A stretch of 64,000 nt of DNA from Ferruginibacter sp. (GTDB lineage Bacteria; Bacteroidota; Bacteroidia; Chitinophagales; Chitinophagaceae): NCBI GenBank assembly GCA_025350645.1, contig JANXXM010000164.1, positions 1-64,000 of the forward strand, read 5' to 3'. The number at the start of each line of letters is the position of its first letter. The first letter of the stretch is position 1. A program made the position numbers and the translations under genes. The notes beneath the pieces were generated by a model that saw only the letters and a program-made list of their open reading frames with translations, made no database searches and was not told where the DNA came from. Below are positions 1 to 10,086 of this stretch, in pieces.

Positions 1-502
1 CATCTGCTGCTTTTTCTTCTAATAGGGATTCTTCCAATAAACTTTGTGCTTCACCTAAGCCAAGCAGTTGAGCATACCTGCCCAGTGTACCATAAGTAGC
101 AATTTCATAATGCTCTACTTTTTGCCCTGCAGCAATAATGCCTGCATCTCTCATAGATCCTTTTTCGGTGTCTTCCATAATGCCGGTTGCTTCTTTTAAT
201 AATCCTTCCATTGCATCACATTTTTTTGCAACTACTTTCTGGTCTATGCTTGCAAACACCTGCTCCAGCCTAGTTATCTGGGTTTTTGTTTCTTCCAAAT
301 GTGCAGTAATTGCATCTGCCAATGGCTTAGATGTAACATTCTTTATCATTTTAGGCAATGCCTTTGTTAATGCTTTTTCTGCCCAGTAAATGTCCTTTAA
401 TCCATCAATAAAAAACTTATGCAAACCATCCGTATTTTTATTTTTAGCATCTGCAGGCATTTCGCCATTTTTTGTTTTTGATGGTTGTTTTGTTGTAGCC
501 AT
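1..502 (-). CDS. DUF892 / YciE-YciF ferritin-like protein, 3' end truncated by the window edge
   Basis: Minus-strand reading from ATG at 502: MATTKQPSKTKNGEMPADAKNKNTDGLHKFFIDGLKDIYWAEKALTKALPKMIKNVTS..., a typical DUF892 N-terminus. Open to the window edge. Confidence 0.85.
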   Translation of the reverse strand, partial: MATTKQPSKTKNGEMPADAKNKNTDGLHKFFIDGLKDIYWAEKALTKALPKMIKNVTSKPLADAITAHLEETKTQITRLEQVFASIDQKVVAKKCDAMEGLLKEATGIMEDTEKGSMRDAGIIAAGQKVEHYEIATYGTLGRYAQLLGLGEAQSLLEESLLEEKAAD

Positions 503-628
503 AATTTAATTTTTATAAGTGAAAAGAAAATTGATTTAAATGAATACTATTAGCCAGTATGCGCATAGCAATAAATTATACAAATGGCAACTTTTTAAAA
601 AATTGCCATTTGTTTTTAAAATGATCTT

Positions 629-835
629 TTATCCAATAGCATTTTTAATTTTTGCTTCCATTTTATCCTTTCCTGATTTTAATTTATTCTTTCCTTGCTG
701 TAGTGCATCTTCCGCATCATCCTTATAACCATAAATCATTTCTTTTATTTTTCTCCTAGTTTTTGTGCCTTTGTGCGGGGCAATCAATATGCCGATGGCA
801 ATGCCATATAACATTCCTTTTAATACTTTGAACAT
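629..835 (-). CDS. YtxH domain-like small protein
   Basis: 68 aa: MFKVLKGMLYGIAIGILIAPHKGTKTRRKI..., a TM segment followed by a basic, YtxH-like motif. Confidence 0.7.
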   Translation of the reverse strand: MFKVLKGMLYGIAIGILIAPHKGTKTRRKIKEMIYGYKDDAEDALQQGKNKLKSGKDKMEAKIKNAIG

Positions 836-1277
836 GATGGTAGATTTTAGTTGTTTTAAAATGTATAAATAATAAACAGGGTTATTACCTTACTTTACAA
901 ATTAAGAACTATGCCTATTATATTTATGTGGAAAAAAATTTTGGAAATGCTAATAGGGTTAACCAAATTTTTATTTTTTTTGCTGCATTGAATTTAAAAT
1001 TTTGAATAATTTTTAAATATAAAAATGAAGATTACAATTGTGTTGCATAATATAACTACATATTTTTTGTTTAAAAGGAAGCAATGAAGAAAACGGTATA
1101 TTCCATTATTTTAGAAATTACTGCTCTTTAAATAAATAAAAAAGTTTCCCTTTTTGGGTAAAAGAGGGGAAATGCAAACACATATTTATTATTATAGTTG
1201 GCCTGCCCAAAATTATTATAGCACTGGTAAAACTTCTATCTTCTTATTGCTTATTTTTATCTATAAATTTATTTACA

Positions 1278-3449
1278 ATGATGATATACAAGAATAGTAT
1301 TTTTTTTATAGCCCTCATCTTTATTTCTGCAACTATACATGCACAGCAGCGAGGTATAAACTGGACAGCAGACGGATTAGGTTATGTAAAATTTAAAGAA
1401 GGAAACATTGTACGGGTAGATCCTAGAACAGATGCAGAAACGATTATCGTAAAAAAAGAAACCCTTACAGCGGCAGGTGCAGCCGGTCCTCTAAGAGTGC
1501 AGTCTTTTGATTACAGCGCAGACAAAACAAAAATTTTATTATTTGCAAATACGGTCAAAGTATGGCGTTACAATACCCGTGGAGATTATTATATACTTAC
1601 CATTGCCAGCAGCAGTTTAAAAAAGATAGGTGCAGCATTACCGGCTCAATCGCTGATGTTTGCCAAGTTTTCGCCAGATAGTAAATCCGTAGCGTATGTA
1701 AGTGCAGGTAATATTTATGCGGAAAATATTGCCGGCAGCCAATTAAAAAAACTAACGAATGATGGCACTAGAAAACTAATAAACGGCACATTTGACTGGG
1801 TATATGAAGAAGAATTTGGCTGCAGGGATGGTTTTAGATGGAGCCCCGATAGCAGGCAAATTGCTTACTGGCAAATAGATGCTACCGAAATAAGAGATTA
1901 CTATATGCTTAATACTACAGACTCTGTGTATAGCCGTGTTATACCAGTAGAATATCCAAAAGTAGGAGAAGACCCATCCCCTGCATATATACAAACGGTG
2001 AACATAGCCAGTGGACAAATACGACGCATGGGCATAGACGGAGACCCTCGCCAGCACTATATTACACGAATGGAGTGGAGTGGCACAAACGAATTAATTA
2101 TTCAGCAACTGGATCGTAAGCAGCAGGAAAGCAGGCTGATGTATTGCAATACAACCAATGGAACCAGTAGTACTTTTTGGGCAGAAAATGATGAAGCCTG
2201 GGTAGATATGAATACCGATGACCCTAAAGGCTGGAGTTGGATAAACCAGGGAAAAGATTTTTTGTGGGTGAGCGAAAAAGATGGCTGGCGACATATTTAC
2301 CGTATAAGCAGAGATGGAAAAACAGTATCATTAATTACCAAAGGAAACTATGATATAGAAAAAATAAAAGCAGTAGATGAAGTAAACAATTATATTTATT
2401 TTACTGCATCGCCTAATAATGCCACCCAGCTTTATTTATACCGATTATCTTTAACCGAGCCTAAAAGTAATCCTGAAATGGTGAGTAATAATAAATTATT
2501 GGGTACCCATTCCTACGATATATCTCCTGGCGCAAAAGTGGCACTCCACAGTTTTAGCAATCACAATATTCCACCTGTAAAAGAGTGGATTACCCTGCCG
2601 GATAATACAGCGTTTTCCAAAGCAAAAAGTATAGCAGCTACCATAAAAACTGATCCCAATATTAATGTAGAATATCTACAGGTAACTACAGATGATAATG
2701 TGCTGCTAGATGCCTGGATAAACAAACCCAAAAACTTTGACCCCAACAAAAAATACCCTGTAATATTATACGTTTATGGTGAGCCGGCTACGGCTACCAC
2801 AGGAGATGAATATGGTGCACACAGCAGCTATTTATACAACGGCGATATGGCTGCAGATGGCTATGTACAAATAGCGGTAGATAACCGGGGTACACCATCA
2901 TTAAAAGGTGCAAAATGGCGCAAATCTATTTATAGAAAAATAGGCACGCTAAACATAAGTGATATGGCGCAGGGTACTAAAAAATTACTCGAAAAACCTT
3001 ACATGGATAAAAGCCGTGTGGCAGTGTGGGGCTGGAGCGGCGGCGGTTCTTCTACACTAAACCTTATGTTTACTTACCCGGATATATTTAAAACCGGTGT
3101 GGCAATAGCCGCCGTAGGAAACCAGCTTAACTACGACAATATTTACCAGGAGCGCTACATGGGTTTGCCGCAGGAAAACCGTGAAGATTTTGTGAAAGGA
3201 TCTCCCATAACCAATGCTAAAAACCTGCAGGGAAAATTGTTGTACATACATGGTACCGGCGATGATAATGTGCATTACGATAATGCAGAAATGCTGCTGA
3301 ACGAATTGATAAAATACAATAAACAATTTGAGTTTATGGCTTACCCAAACCGCACACATAATATAAACGAAGGGCCAGGCACCTGGCAGCATTTAAGTAC
3401 ACTATTTACCAATTTCATCAGAAAAAATTGCGAACCCGGTGGAAGATAA
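1278..3449 (+). CDS. S9 family peptidase, dipeptidyl peptidase IV type (DPP4 N-terminal plus prolyl oligopeptidase catalytic domain)
   Basis: Signal peptide; GWSGGGSSTLNLM nucleophile elbow; GTGDDNVHYDNAEML Asp region; RTHNI His region. Confidence 0.9.
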   Translation: MMIYKNSIFFIALIFISATIHAQQRGINWTADGLGYVKFKEGNIVRVDPRTDAETIIVKKETLTAAGAAGPLRVQSFDYSADKTKILLFANTVKVWRYNTRGDYYILTIASSSLKKIGAALPAQSLMFAKFSPDSKSVAYVSAGNIYAENIAGSQLKKLTNDGTRKLINGTFDWVYEEEFGCRDGFRWSPDSRQIAYWQIDATEIRDYYMLNTTDSVYSRVIPVEYPKVGEDPSPAYIQTVNIASGQIRRMGIDGDPRQHYITRMEWSGTNELIIQQLDRKQQESRLMYCNTTNGTSSTFWAENDEAWVDMNTDDPKGWSWINQGKDFLWVSEKDGWRHIYRISRDGKTVSLITKGNYDIEKIKAVDEVNNYIYFTASPNNATQLYLYRLSLTEPKSNPEMVSNNKLLGTHSYDISPGAKVALHSFSNHNIPPVKEWITLPDNTAFSKAKSIAATIKTDPNINVEYLQVTTDDNVLLDAWINKPKNFDPNKKYPVILYVYGEPATATTGDEYGAHSSYLYNGDMAADGYVQIAVDNRGTPSLKGAKWRKSIYRKIGTLNISDMAQGTKKLLEKPYMDKSRVAVWGWSGGGSSTLNLMFTYPDIFKTGVAIAAVGNQLNYDNIYQERYMGLPQENREDFVKGSPITNAKNLQGKLLYIHGTGDDNVHYDNAEMLLNELIKYNKQFEFMAYPNRTHNINEGPGTWQHLSTLFTNFIRKNCEPGGR

Positions 3450-3656
3450 TGAACGGTAAATATATTTGTTATAAACTTCATGATTTTACTTTTTACATCA
3501 ATGTTTGATCAGAGGAAAATAGTTTTTACGGATATTAAAAATAGGAGCAGTCTTCCTGTATTCAGTTATTTGTTTGATCATAACATAACAATAAAAATAA
3601 ACAGAACTATTGTAAAACTTTTACTAAAGAATGCTAAAATAATTGCAGCATTTTTT

Positions 3657-3866
3657 TTAATAATGATGGGGCAATACAGGCCCGTAATGCAATTTTTTAA
3701 ATCGTTTACTCTTTTCCGGATGTAGAATATCAGCAGCGGTTTCGTACCCTTCGTTGGCTACCTGGGCTACTCTTTTTTTGGTATTTTTTTTTCTGATAGC
3801 ATACACTAAAAGCCCCGTAAATGCTATGGTTGCTGCGCTGTAAATAATTTTTTTAGTTGTTTTCAT
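3657..3866 (-). CDS. small membrane-anchored hypothetical protein
   Basis: 69 aa with one TM segment and a basic region: MKTTKKIIYSAATIAFTGLLVYAIRKKNTKKRV... Confidence 0.5.
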   Translation of the reverse strand: MKTTKKIIYSAATIAFTGLLVYAIRKKNTKKRVAQVANEGYETAADILHPEKSKRFKKLHYGPVLPHHY

Positions 3867-3938
3867 GCTATTGTGTTCTAAAGGGTGATGTTACAAAAAT
3901 ACAATATCATTTTATAAATAGTTGTTATTATACTCGTG

Positions 3939-4334
3939 TTACATTTTACCAATCATATCAAAAAGATTGCCATAAAGATCTTCAAATACAACTACTTTTC
4001 CATAAGGCTGTACCACCGGCGGTCTTACTATGGTTACCTTATTTTTAAGTAAATGTTCGTAGTCTTTTTCAAAATCATTGGTTTGTAAAAATAGAAATAC
4101 CCTTCCTCCGGTTTGGTTACCTACAGCTTTTTGCTGCGCTTCATTTGCAGCCTTAGCCAGTAATAAGTTACAACCTTTTTGTGTTGCACCATTAGGTGCA
4201 ATAACCACCCATCTTTTTTCAGCAGATAAAACAGTATCTTCTATAAGCGTAAAATTTAATTTTTGGGTATAAAAATCTATAGCTTCATCATAATCATTTA
4301 CCAAAAGGGTTATCTGAAATATATAGCTGCTCAT
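3939..4334 (-). CDS. VOC family protein (glyoxalase/bleomycin resistance-like)
   Basis: 131 aa: ITLLVNDYDEAIDFYTQKLNF...VFEDLYGNLFDMIG. The start overlaps the upstream stop codon (ATGA). Confidence 0.88.
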   Translation of the reverse strand: MSSYIFQITLLVNDYDEAIDFYTQKLNFTLIEDTVLSAEKRWVVIAPNGATQKGCNLLLAKAANEAQQKAVGNQTGGRVFLFLQTNDFEKDYEHLLKNKVTIVRPPVVQPYGKVVVFEDLYGNLFDMIGKM

Positions 4335-4816
4335 AGTTTTATTTTTTCTATTTGCAATTCATCCCAGGGAGTTGTACCATCTTTTGCCCGTTTAAAGTTA
4401 AAATCACCGGAGCTTTGCAGTACAATTTCTGCAGTAGTATAAATAGTGCAGCCTACAAGTAAATGCCCGCCAATAGTACGCCCTGTGCTATCGCTTATGC
4501 TTAAATGTATATGGCAGCCACTTGTGCTAAGCGTACCGGTTAGGCTCACAATTTCAAAATGGCCATTACCTGTGCTGCTATTTTCTTCATTTGCAAAACG
4601 AATATTGTAATGGGTGAGACTGCCGGCACAGGTATTTATCCACCCTGCTTTTATGTTATTTTCTTTTACATATTTTTCTATTTCCTGGCGCAGATCCTAT
4701 CCGGGTTTTAAACGTATTGCATGTACCTGTATATTTTGTGCAGTCATATTTTTAGCTGTTTTGCATCCGTATAAAACAGATAGCAGTAAAATAAAAAAGA
4801 GTATTTTTTTAATCAT
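4331..4816 (-). pseudogene. PPC (DUF296) domain lipoprotein interrupted by one in-frame TAG
   Basis: Minus-strand reading from ATG at 4816: MIKKILFFILLLSVLYGCKTAKNMTAQNIQVHAIRLKPG*DLRQEIEKYVKENNIKAGWINTCAGSLTHYNIRFANEENSSTGNGHFEIVSLTGTLSTSGCHIHLSISDSTGRTIGGHLLVGCTIYTTAEIVLQ... The frame is continuous apart from TAG at 4699-4697. Confidence 0.85.
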
Positions 4817-5489
4817 TTTTTAAAGGCTTTTTTAATAATATAGAAAGTATTCTTAGCATTTCTTCCCGTAGCTGTTCATCGTCAAAATATTCTTCTACCT
4901 TTTCTATATGTAAACCATACTGTTTAGCAGGTTTTAAAAAATCTGACAAATGATGGTTGAAACACTTTACTACAGTGGTGCTCTCTGTTGTTCTAAACCG
5001 GGCTTTACTGCCATTGTATTGCTTACAGGGATGAAGCTCACCAATGTAAATATAACCTCCCGGCTCTAATGTGGCAATAGCTTTTTTAAAAATAAGATTT
5101 AAATTTTCTATATGCTCCAACACCAGGCTAAACGTAATGAGGTCAAAAGAATATTTGGTGAAATTCCAATCCTGTATTATGTCTTCCTGTATAAAGTTTA
5201 CATGTGCCGCATGCACTTTTTGCCGGGCTATTGCAAGCATTACTTCGGAAAAATCTACCGCAGTTATTACATCCGCTTTTTCTGCAAGCCACAAAGTATT
5301 CTTACCTGTACCGCAGCCAATTTCCAAACAGCTTTTAAAACGTATATCTTCTAAAGTCTGTCTTAATGCAAAAGCTTCTACATCTCTTGTTTTATTTACA
5401 TTTCCGTCGTATAGCGGCGCCCACTGGTTGTATGCTTCTTGTGTATTCATAACCACAAATTTATCGAAATGTGTTTTGCTGGGTATCAT
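4809..5489 (-). CDS. class I SAM-dependent methyltransferase
   Basis: CLEIGCGTGKNTLWLAEKA (motif I), FSLVLEHIENL; 226 aa. The stop overlaps the ATG at 4816. Confidence 0.88.
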   Translation of the reverse strand: MIPSKTHFDKFVVMNTQEAYNQWAPLYDGNVNKTRDVEAFALRQTLEDIRFKSCLEIGCGTGKNTLWLAEKADVITAVDFSEVMLAIARQKVHAAHVNFIQEDIIQDWNFTKYSFDLITFSLVLEHIENLNLIFKKAIATLEPGGYIYIGELHPCKQYNGSKARFRTTESTTVVKCFNHHLSDFLKPAKQYGLHIEKVEEYFDDEQLREEMLRILSILLKKPLKND

Positions 5490-5618
5490 TTTATTTACTA
5501 GTATGCACGTATTGTCTCTGGCAGTATATAGGTAAAATTATTGATAGCTTTATCTTGTGTGGTATAAATCAGACTTTATTTTAAGGGCAAATACAGCTCT
5601 GCTCCAATTATTTTCATT

Positions 5619-5697
5619 TGTCAAATTGAGCTTGTCCAAATTGATAATCTTTTGAATGATGAAGTGTATGTAATGTTTCAACAAGTTCAACATGAGA
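5619..5697. repeat. degenerate REP-like inverted repeat
   Basis: Arms TGTCAAATTGAGCTTGTCCAAATT and ATGTTTCAACAAGTTCAACATGAGA are imperfect reverse complements. Confidence 0.5.
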
Positions 5698-5988
5698 TAC
5701 ACTTCAACATTTTGAGAAGGCCTCTCCTTTTATTGCTGGGAAAGCAGATTTTAAATCGGAAGATAGTTTTGGTATTAGAGCTGCTGACTAACCTTTTGTT
5801 TCTTGCTGTTGAGGCTTGGTACTACCAATTTGCAAATACAAAAAATCATTTAGGCATTTACTCATAAAACTGCTTTTAGTTGAGCTTATTCTATTTGCCG
5901 TTTTATATCGCTAAACAACGACTAATATAAAAAAATGCATTTCCATTATTACAGCTTTTTAAAGTCAATCGCTTTATTTAATAAATAA

Positions 5989-8451
5989 TTACTGCACAGC
6001 AGGCAAAATAATATTAAATATTGCAGCGCCCGTAGTACTACCTACAGCATTAATTTCCCCCTGGTGGTTTAATACTATTTTTTTACACATCGCCAGCCCT
6101 ATGCCGGTTCCTTCATACTCAGATTTTCCGTGCAGCCGCTGAAAAATATTAAATATTTTTTTAGCATATTCCTTTTCGAAACCCATGCCATTATCCCGAA
6201 AGGTAATAACATACCAGGTGCCGGCATTTGTAAAAGGAAATTGTTTCTTTTCTTTGGAACTTAATATTGCAATGGTTATTTCTATAAGGGGTTTGATATC
6301 TTTTCTTGAAAATTTTAAGGCATTACTTATGAGGTTACTAAACAGCTGAGACATTTGCAAAGGGATTGCTTCAATAACAGGCAATACATCAAAAGTAATA
6401 GTAGCCTCTTTTTCTGTAATAAGCAATTCATAATCTACGATATTATTTTTAAGAATTTCATTAAGGTCGGTTTGCTTAAATATTTCCAGATCTTTTATGA
6501 GGCCGGAGTACGTTAACACATCCCGTATAAGGGTATTCATACGGGAAGAAGAGTTGTATATTTTATTAAGATAATTTTTAGATTGTTCATCAATACTGCC
6601 GGCAATGCGGTTCTCCAGCATTTGGGTAAAAGTGTGTATTTTTCTTAGTGGCTCCTGCAGGTCGTGGGAGGCAATGTATGCAAATTGCGATAGTTCTGCA
6701 TTGGACCGCTGCAAATCTTTGTTTGCATCTGCAAGTTCTTTTGTACGTTCTGCTACTACCTCTTCAATTTTTTGCCTTGCTATTATTTCTGCAGTTACAT
6801 CTATTGCAAGGCAAATAATACCAAATATTTTTCCATCCGTTTCCAGGTAAGCTTTATAAATAAGGTTCATGAAAATATGCTGATCTGCACCGTTTTTATG
6901 GAGTGTAACAGGGATACCTTGTGCAACATAAGTGTTACCGGTAAGGTACACTTCATTCATAATATCTTCATAACCCTGGTCCATAATTTCCGGTATGGCT
7001 TCTACAAGTGGCTTCCCTATTACCTCTTCAGTTTTTTTACCCCAAAAATCTATCATGTAAGTGTTTGCCAGCTCTACGATATGGCTAGGCCCACGTAGTA
7101 TACACATAGCCGCAGGAGCCTGCAAAATAGTTTGTCTTAAATTTCGCTCACTCTCCTGCATTTTTTTTGAAGCCAGTACTTTTTCAGTAACATTTACAAC
7201 AGTACTCATAATACCAAATACTTCATTATCTGCATTGCGAAGCGGCTTATACGTAAAATCAAAATACCGGGTTACTTCTTTACCATCAACAATAAGTTTG
7301 GCGGGTTTATCTTTTGCCTCATACATTACTCCACTATAAAACACTTCATTTAGTATTTGCAGGTAGGGCTGTCCGGCTATTTCCGGTATTGCATCTTTCA
7401 ATTTTTTTCCAATTACAGATTTATCTTTTCCCCAGTAGTTTAATATGGCTTTATTAGCTACTTCTATAATCATATCTTTTCCTACATAAAGACTACTGGC
7501 CACAGTTGCTTCTTCTATCAGGTTTTTAAATCGCAACTCACTGTTCTCAATTTTTTTGCGGGCAAGTATTTTTTCGGTAACCTCTACTGAAATACATACC
7601 ACGCCATATACCCTTCCTTCTGCATTACATACGGGGTTAAAAATAAAATCAAAATAATTTTCCCTTAACCTCCCATCTACCACTAAATTAATTAATGCTT
7701 CATTAGCTTTAAATGAGGTATTACTATTGTATACATTTTGCAGTATATCAAAAATATGCTGCTCTTTTAATTCTGGCAATACATCCTCCAGCCTTTTATG
7801 CAATACGTTATTTCCTTTGCCAAAATAGTTTATCATAGTATTGTTTATTACCGATATTACCATGCCTTTGCCGGTTAGCAAACAAGATCCCACGGAGGAG
7901 TTTTGAATAAGATCCTTGAAACTGTTTTCTGACGATTGTAATCTTTTCAGACTCAATATTTTTTCTGTAGTTTCTGTGCAGGTTACAAATACACCTGCTA
8001 TATTTCCAGCTTCATCTTTTACAGGGCTGTAGCTAAACGTCCAGTATACCTGTTCCATTTGTCCGTTTCTTTCTATAGGCAAAAGTTGATCTTCATTCCA
8101 GCTTGCTTCTCCGCCTGCCATAATATTTTTTATTAGCGGTGCTATTACATCCCATATTTCCGGCCATATATCTTCAGCTTTTTTGCCCAGTGCATACGGG
8201 TGTTTTCCATTAGTACCCAGGCTGGGCCTGTAAGCATCGTTATAAAAACAAATACTATCAGCCCCCCAAAAAAGAAACATCGGAAATTTAGAATGCAAAA
8301 TAATACTGAGTGTGGTGAGTAAACTTTGCGGCCAGGTATCCTGTTCGCCCAGCGGGGTGGCGCTCCAGTTATAATTGCGGGTAAGTTTACCCATTTCTCC
8401 GCCGCCAGAAAGGGAAGATAATTTACCCGGGGTTCCTGTACTATTGCTCAT
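5989..8451 (-). CDS. multi-PAS domain sensor histidine kinase
   Basis: 820 aa with repeated PAS/PAC-like units (…GIVCISVEVTEKI…); HisKA (LSQFAYIASHDLQEPLRKI); HATPase motifs (NALKF, DNGMGFE, GTGIGLAMCKKI). Confidence 0.93.
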   Translation of the reverse strand: MSNSTGTPGKLSSLSGGGEMGKLTRNYNWSATPLGEQDTWPQSLLTTLSIILHSKFPMFLFWGADSICFYNDAYRPSLGTNGKHPYALGKKAEDIWPEIWDVIAPLIKNIMAGGEASWNEDQLLPIERNGQMEQVYWTFSYSPVKDEAGNIAGVFVTCTETTEKILSLKRLQSSENSFKDLIQNSSVGSCLLTGKGMVISVINNTMINYFGKGNNVLHKRLEDVLPELKEQHIFDILQNVYNSNTSFKANEALINLVVDGRLRENYFDFIFNPVCNAEGRVYGVVCISVEVTEKILARKKIENSELRFKNLIEEATVASSLYVGKDMIIEVANKAILNYWGKDKSVIGKKLKDAIPEIAGQPYLQILNEVFYSGVMYEAKDKPAKLIVDGKEVTRYFDFTYKPLRNADNEVFGIMSTVVNVTEKVLASKKMQESERNLRQTILQAPAAMCILRGPSHIVELANTYMIDFWGKKTEEVIGKPLVEAIPEIMDQGYEDIMNEVYLTGNTYVAQGIPVTLHKNGADQHIFMNLIYKAYLETDGKIFGIICLAIDVTAEIIARQKIEEVVAERTKELADANKDLQRSNAELSQFAYIASHDLQEPLRKIHTFTQMLENRIAGSIDEQSKNYLNKIYNSSSRMNTLIRDVLTYSGLIKDLEIFKQTDLNEILKNNIVDYELLITEKEATITFDVLPVIEAIPLQMSQLFSNLISNALKFSRKDIKPLIEITIAILSSKEKKQFPFTNAGTWYVITFRDNGMGFEKEYAKKIFNIFQRLHGKSEYEGTGIGLAMCKKIVLNHQGEINAVGSTTGAAIFNIILPAVQ

Positions 8452-8488
8452 GGTGCAATCCTTAAATTGTGCTTGCTGTTATAAATGT

Positions 8489-8869
8489 TTAAGAAATAAG
8501 CGGCGTAAGTATATTTACAAGGTCATCGTACTTTTCCGGCTTGGTAATAAAATCTGCCGCCCCCAATTTTTTTGCAACTAAAATAGTTTCTGCATGAGAT
8601 GACGTAGTAAATATAATTACGGGTATATGCTTTAACTCCGGGTTTTTTTTTATTTCAAATAAAAACTCCTGCCCGTTCATTAAAGGCATATTGAGGTCTA
8701 AAAATATTACATCTGCCATTATTTCTTTGGACGATAGTTTTTGAAGTGCCTTTGCAGCGTGGGTTACAACTATACATTGCACATGCCCCGAAACCTGGGT
8801 TACCGCACTTAGAAAAATTTCCTGATCTTCTTCATCATCATCTATAAGCAATATGTTTTGGTAATGCAT
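8489..8869 (-). CDS. response regulator, single REC domain (CheY/Rcp1-like)
   Basis: LLIDDDEEDQEIF...VIFLDLNMPLMNGQEFL...FTTSS...TKP. Confidence 0.92.
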   Translation of the reverse strand: MHYQNILLIDDDEEDQEIFLSAVTQVSGHVQCIVVTHAAKALQKLSSKEIMADVIFLDLNMPLMNGQEFLFEIKKNPELKHIPVIIFTTSSHAETILVAKKLGAADFITKPEKYDDLVNILTPLIS

Positions 8870-9226
8870 TTTCTAAAAATAAATGGCTAAGGTAGATATT
8901 TTTTTATATCAAAAAACGGCAATTATTAAAAACAAAAATATCAGCAGGTTAGATAAGTCTTTTTGGGTGAAATTAAGAAGCATTAAGTTCTACCATTGAG
9001 AAAATTAAAGAATTTAGATTTTATAAGTTAGAAGATTAAGGGAAAGTATTTAGGGGTCATTTACCTGCACATCGTTGTTCATCTGCTACTTTTAATCAAC
9101 ATAAATATTTCGGATACAATTTTTATCCCGTAAAAAATCCGAGTACAGTTTGATACTTTTTTATTTAATCCTATTTATTTTTTGTATTTGGTTTTCTTTT
9201 TTGCAGTGATGATGAAGCATTGTCAG

Positions 9227-10075
9227 TTACGCTTCTGCTGCATATAACAACGCTGCTATATCAAATTTTTTCATTTGCATAAATGCCTTTACTACCTTTT
9301 GCGATGTAGCAGGGTTGCTCATAAGGCTGCCTAATATTGCCGGCACTACCTGCCACGATACACCAAACTTATCCTTGAGCCAGCCGCACTGGCTTTCTAT
9401 TCCACCTTCTGTAAGCTTGCTCCAGTAATAATCTATTTCCTGCTGGGTGCTGCAGGTTATTACAAAAGAAATGGCTTCATTAAATTCAAAAGCATGCGCA
9501 GCACTACTGTCCATAGCTATTATGGTATACCCGCTTAAATTAAATTGCGCATGCTTTACCAACTCTTCGCTATCTGCATCTTCTTTTGCATATTTTAAAA
9601 TACCACTTACCCCTGATCCGGGAAAAATATTTTTATAAAACTCAACAGCTTCTTCTGCTTTGCCGCAGTATTGTTTGGTAAACATAAGTACCGGCGAAAT
9701 TTTTTGTGATACATCTTCTTTGCTGCCCATATTCAATTGCCACGATACCCCGAACCGATCTTTTACCCAGCCATATTTCGGACTCCATTCGTATGCATTA
9801 AGCGGCATTAAAATGCTGCCACCCTCAGTTAGTTTTTGCCATAGGCTGGTTATTTCTTCCTCATCATCGCTAGTTACAAAAAAAGATATTGATGGATTTA
9901 TGGTAAATACCGGACCACCGTTTAGCCCCATAAATTTTTGCCCAGCCAGATTAAAGCGTACAACCATCCCATTATCTGTAATAATATTGGCATCAGCAAA
10001 CATGCCGGTATAAAAATCTGCTGCGGCTCTGGCATTATCATTAAACCAGAGGCAGGGATATATTTCGTTTGTCAT
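9227..10075 (-). CDS. two-domain VOC/PhnB-like protein (3-demethylubiquinone-9 3-methyltransferase-like fold)
   Basis: Two repeats of PCLWFNDNARAAADFYT.../LMFTKQYCGKAEEAVEFYKNIFPGSG...GWLKDKFGVSWQVVP. Confidence 0.88.
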   Translation of the reverse strand: MTNEIYPCLWFNDNARAAADFYTGMFADANIITDNGMVVRFNLAGQKFMGLNGGPVFTINPSISFFVTSDDEEEITSLWQKLTEGGSILMPLNAYEWSPKYGWVKDRFGVSWQLNMGSKEDVSQKISPVLMFTKQYCGKAEEAVEFYKNIFPGSGVSGILKYAKEDADSEELVKHAQFNLSGYTIIAMDSSAAHAFEFNEAISFVITCSTQQEIDYYWSKLTEGGIESQCGWLKDKFGVSWQVVPAILGSLMSNPATSQKVVKAFMQMKKFDIAALLYAAEA

Positions 10076-10086
10076 AACTGCAATTT

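Noticed and set aside
138-389. 83-aa plus-strand ORF
   Set aside because: Antisense to the DUF892 gene, which reads cleanly on the minus strand to 502.
5652-5867. 71-aa plus-strand ORF
   Set aside because: It spans the degenerate REP-like repeat, has no recognisable motif, and reads like translated non-coding sequence.
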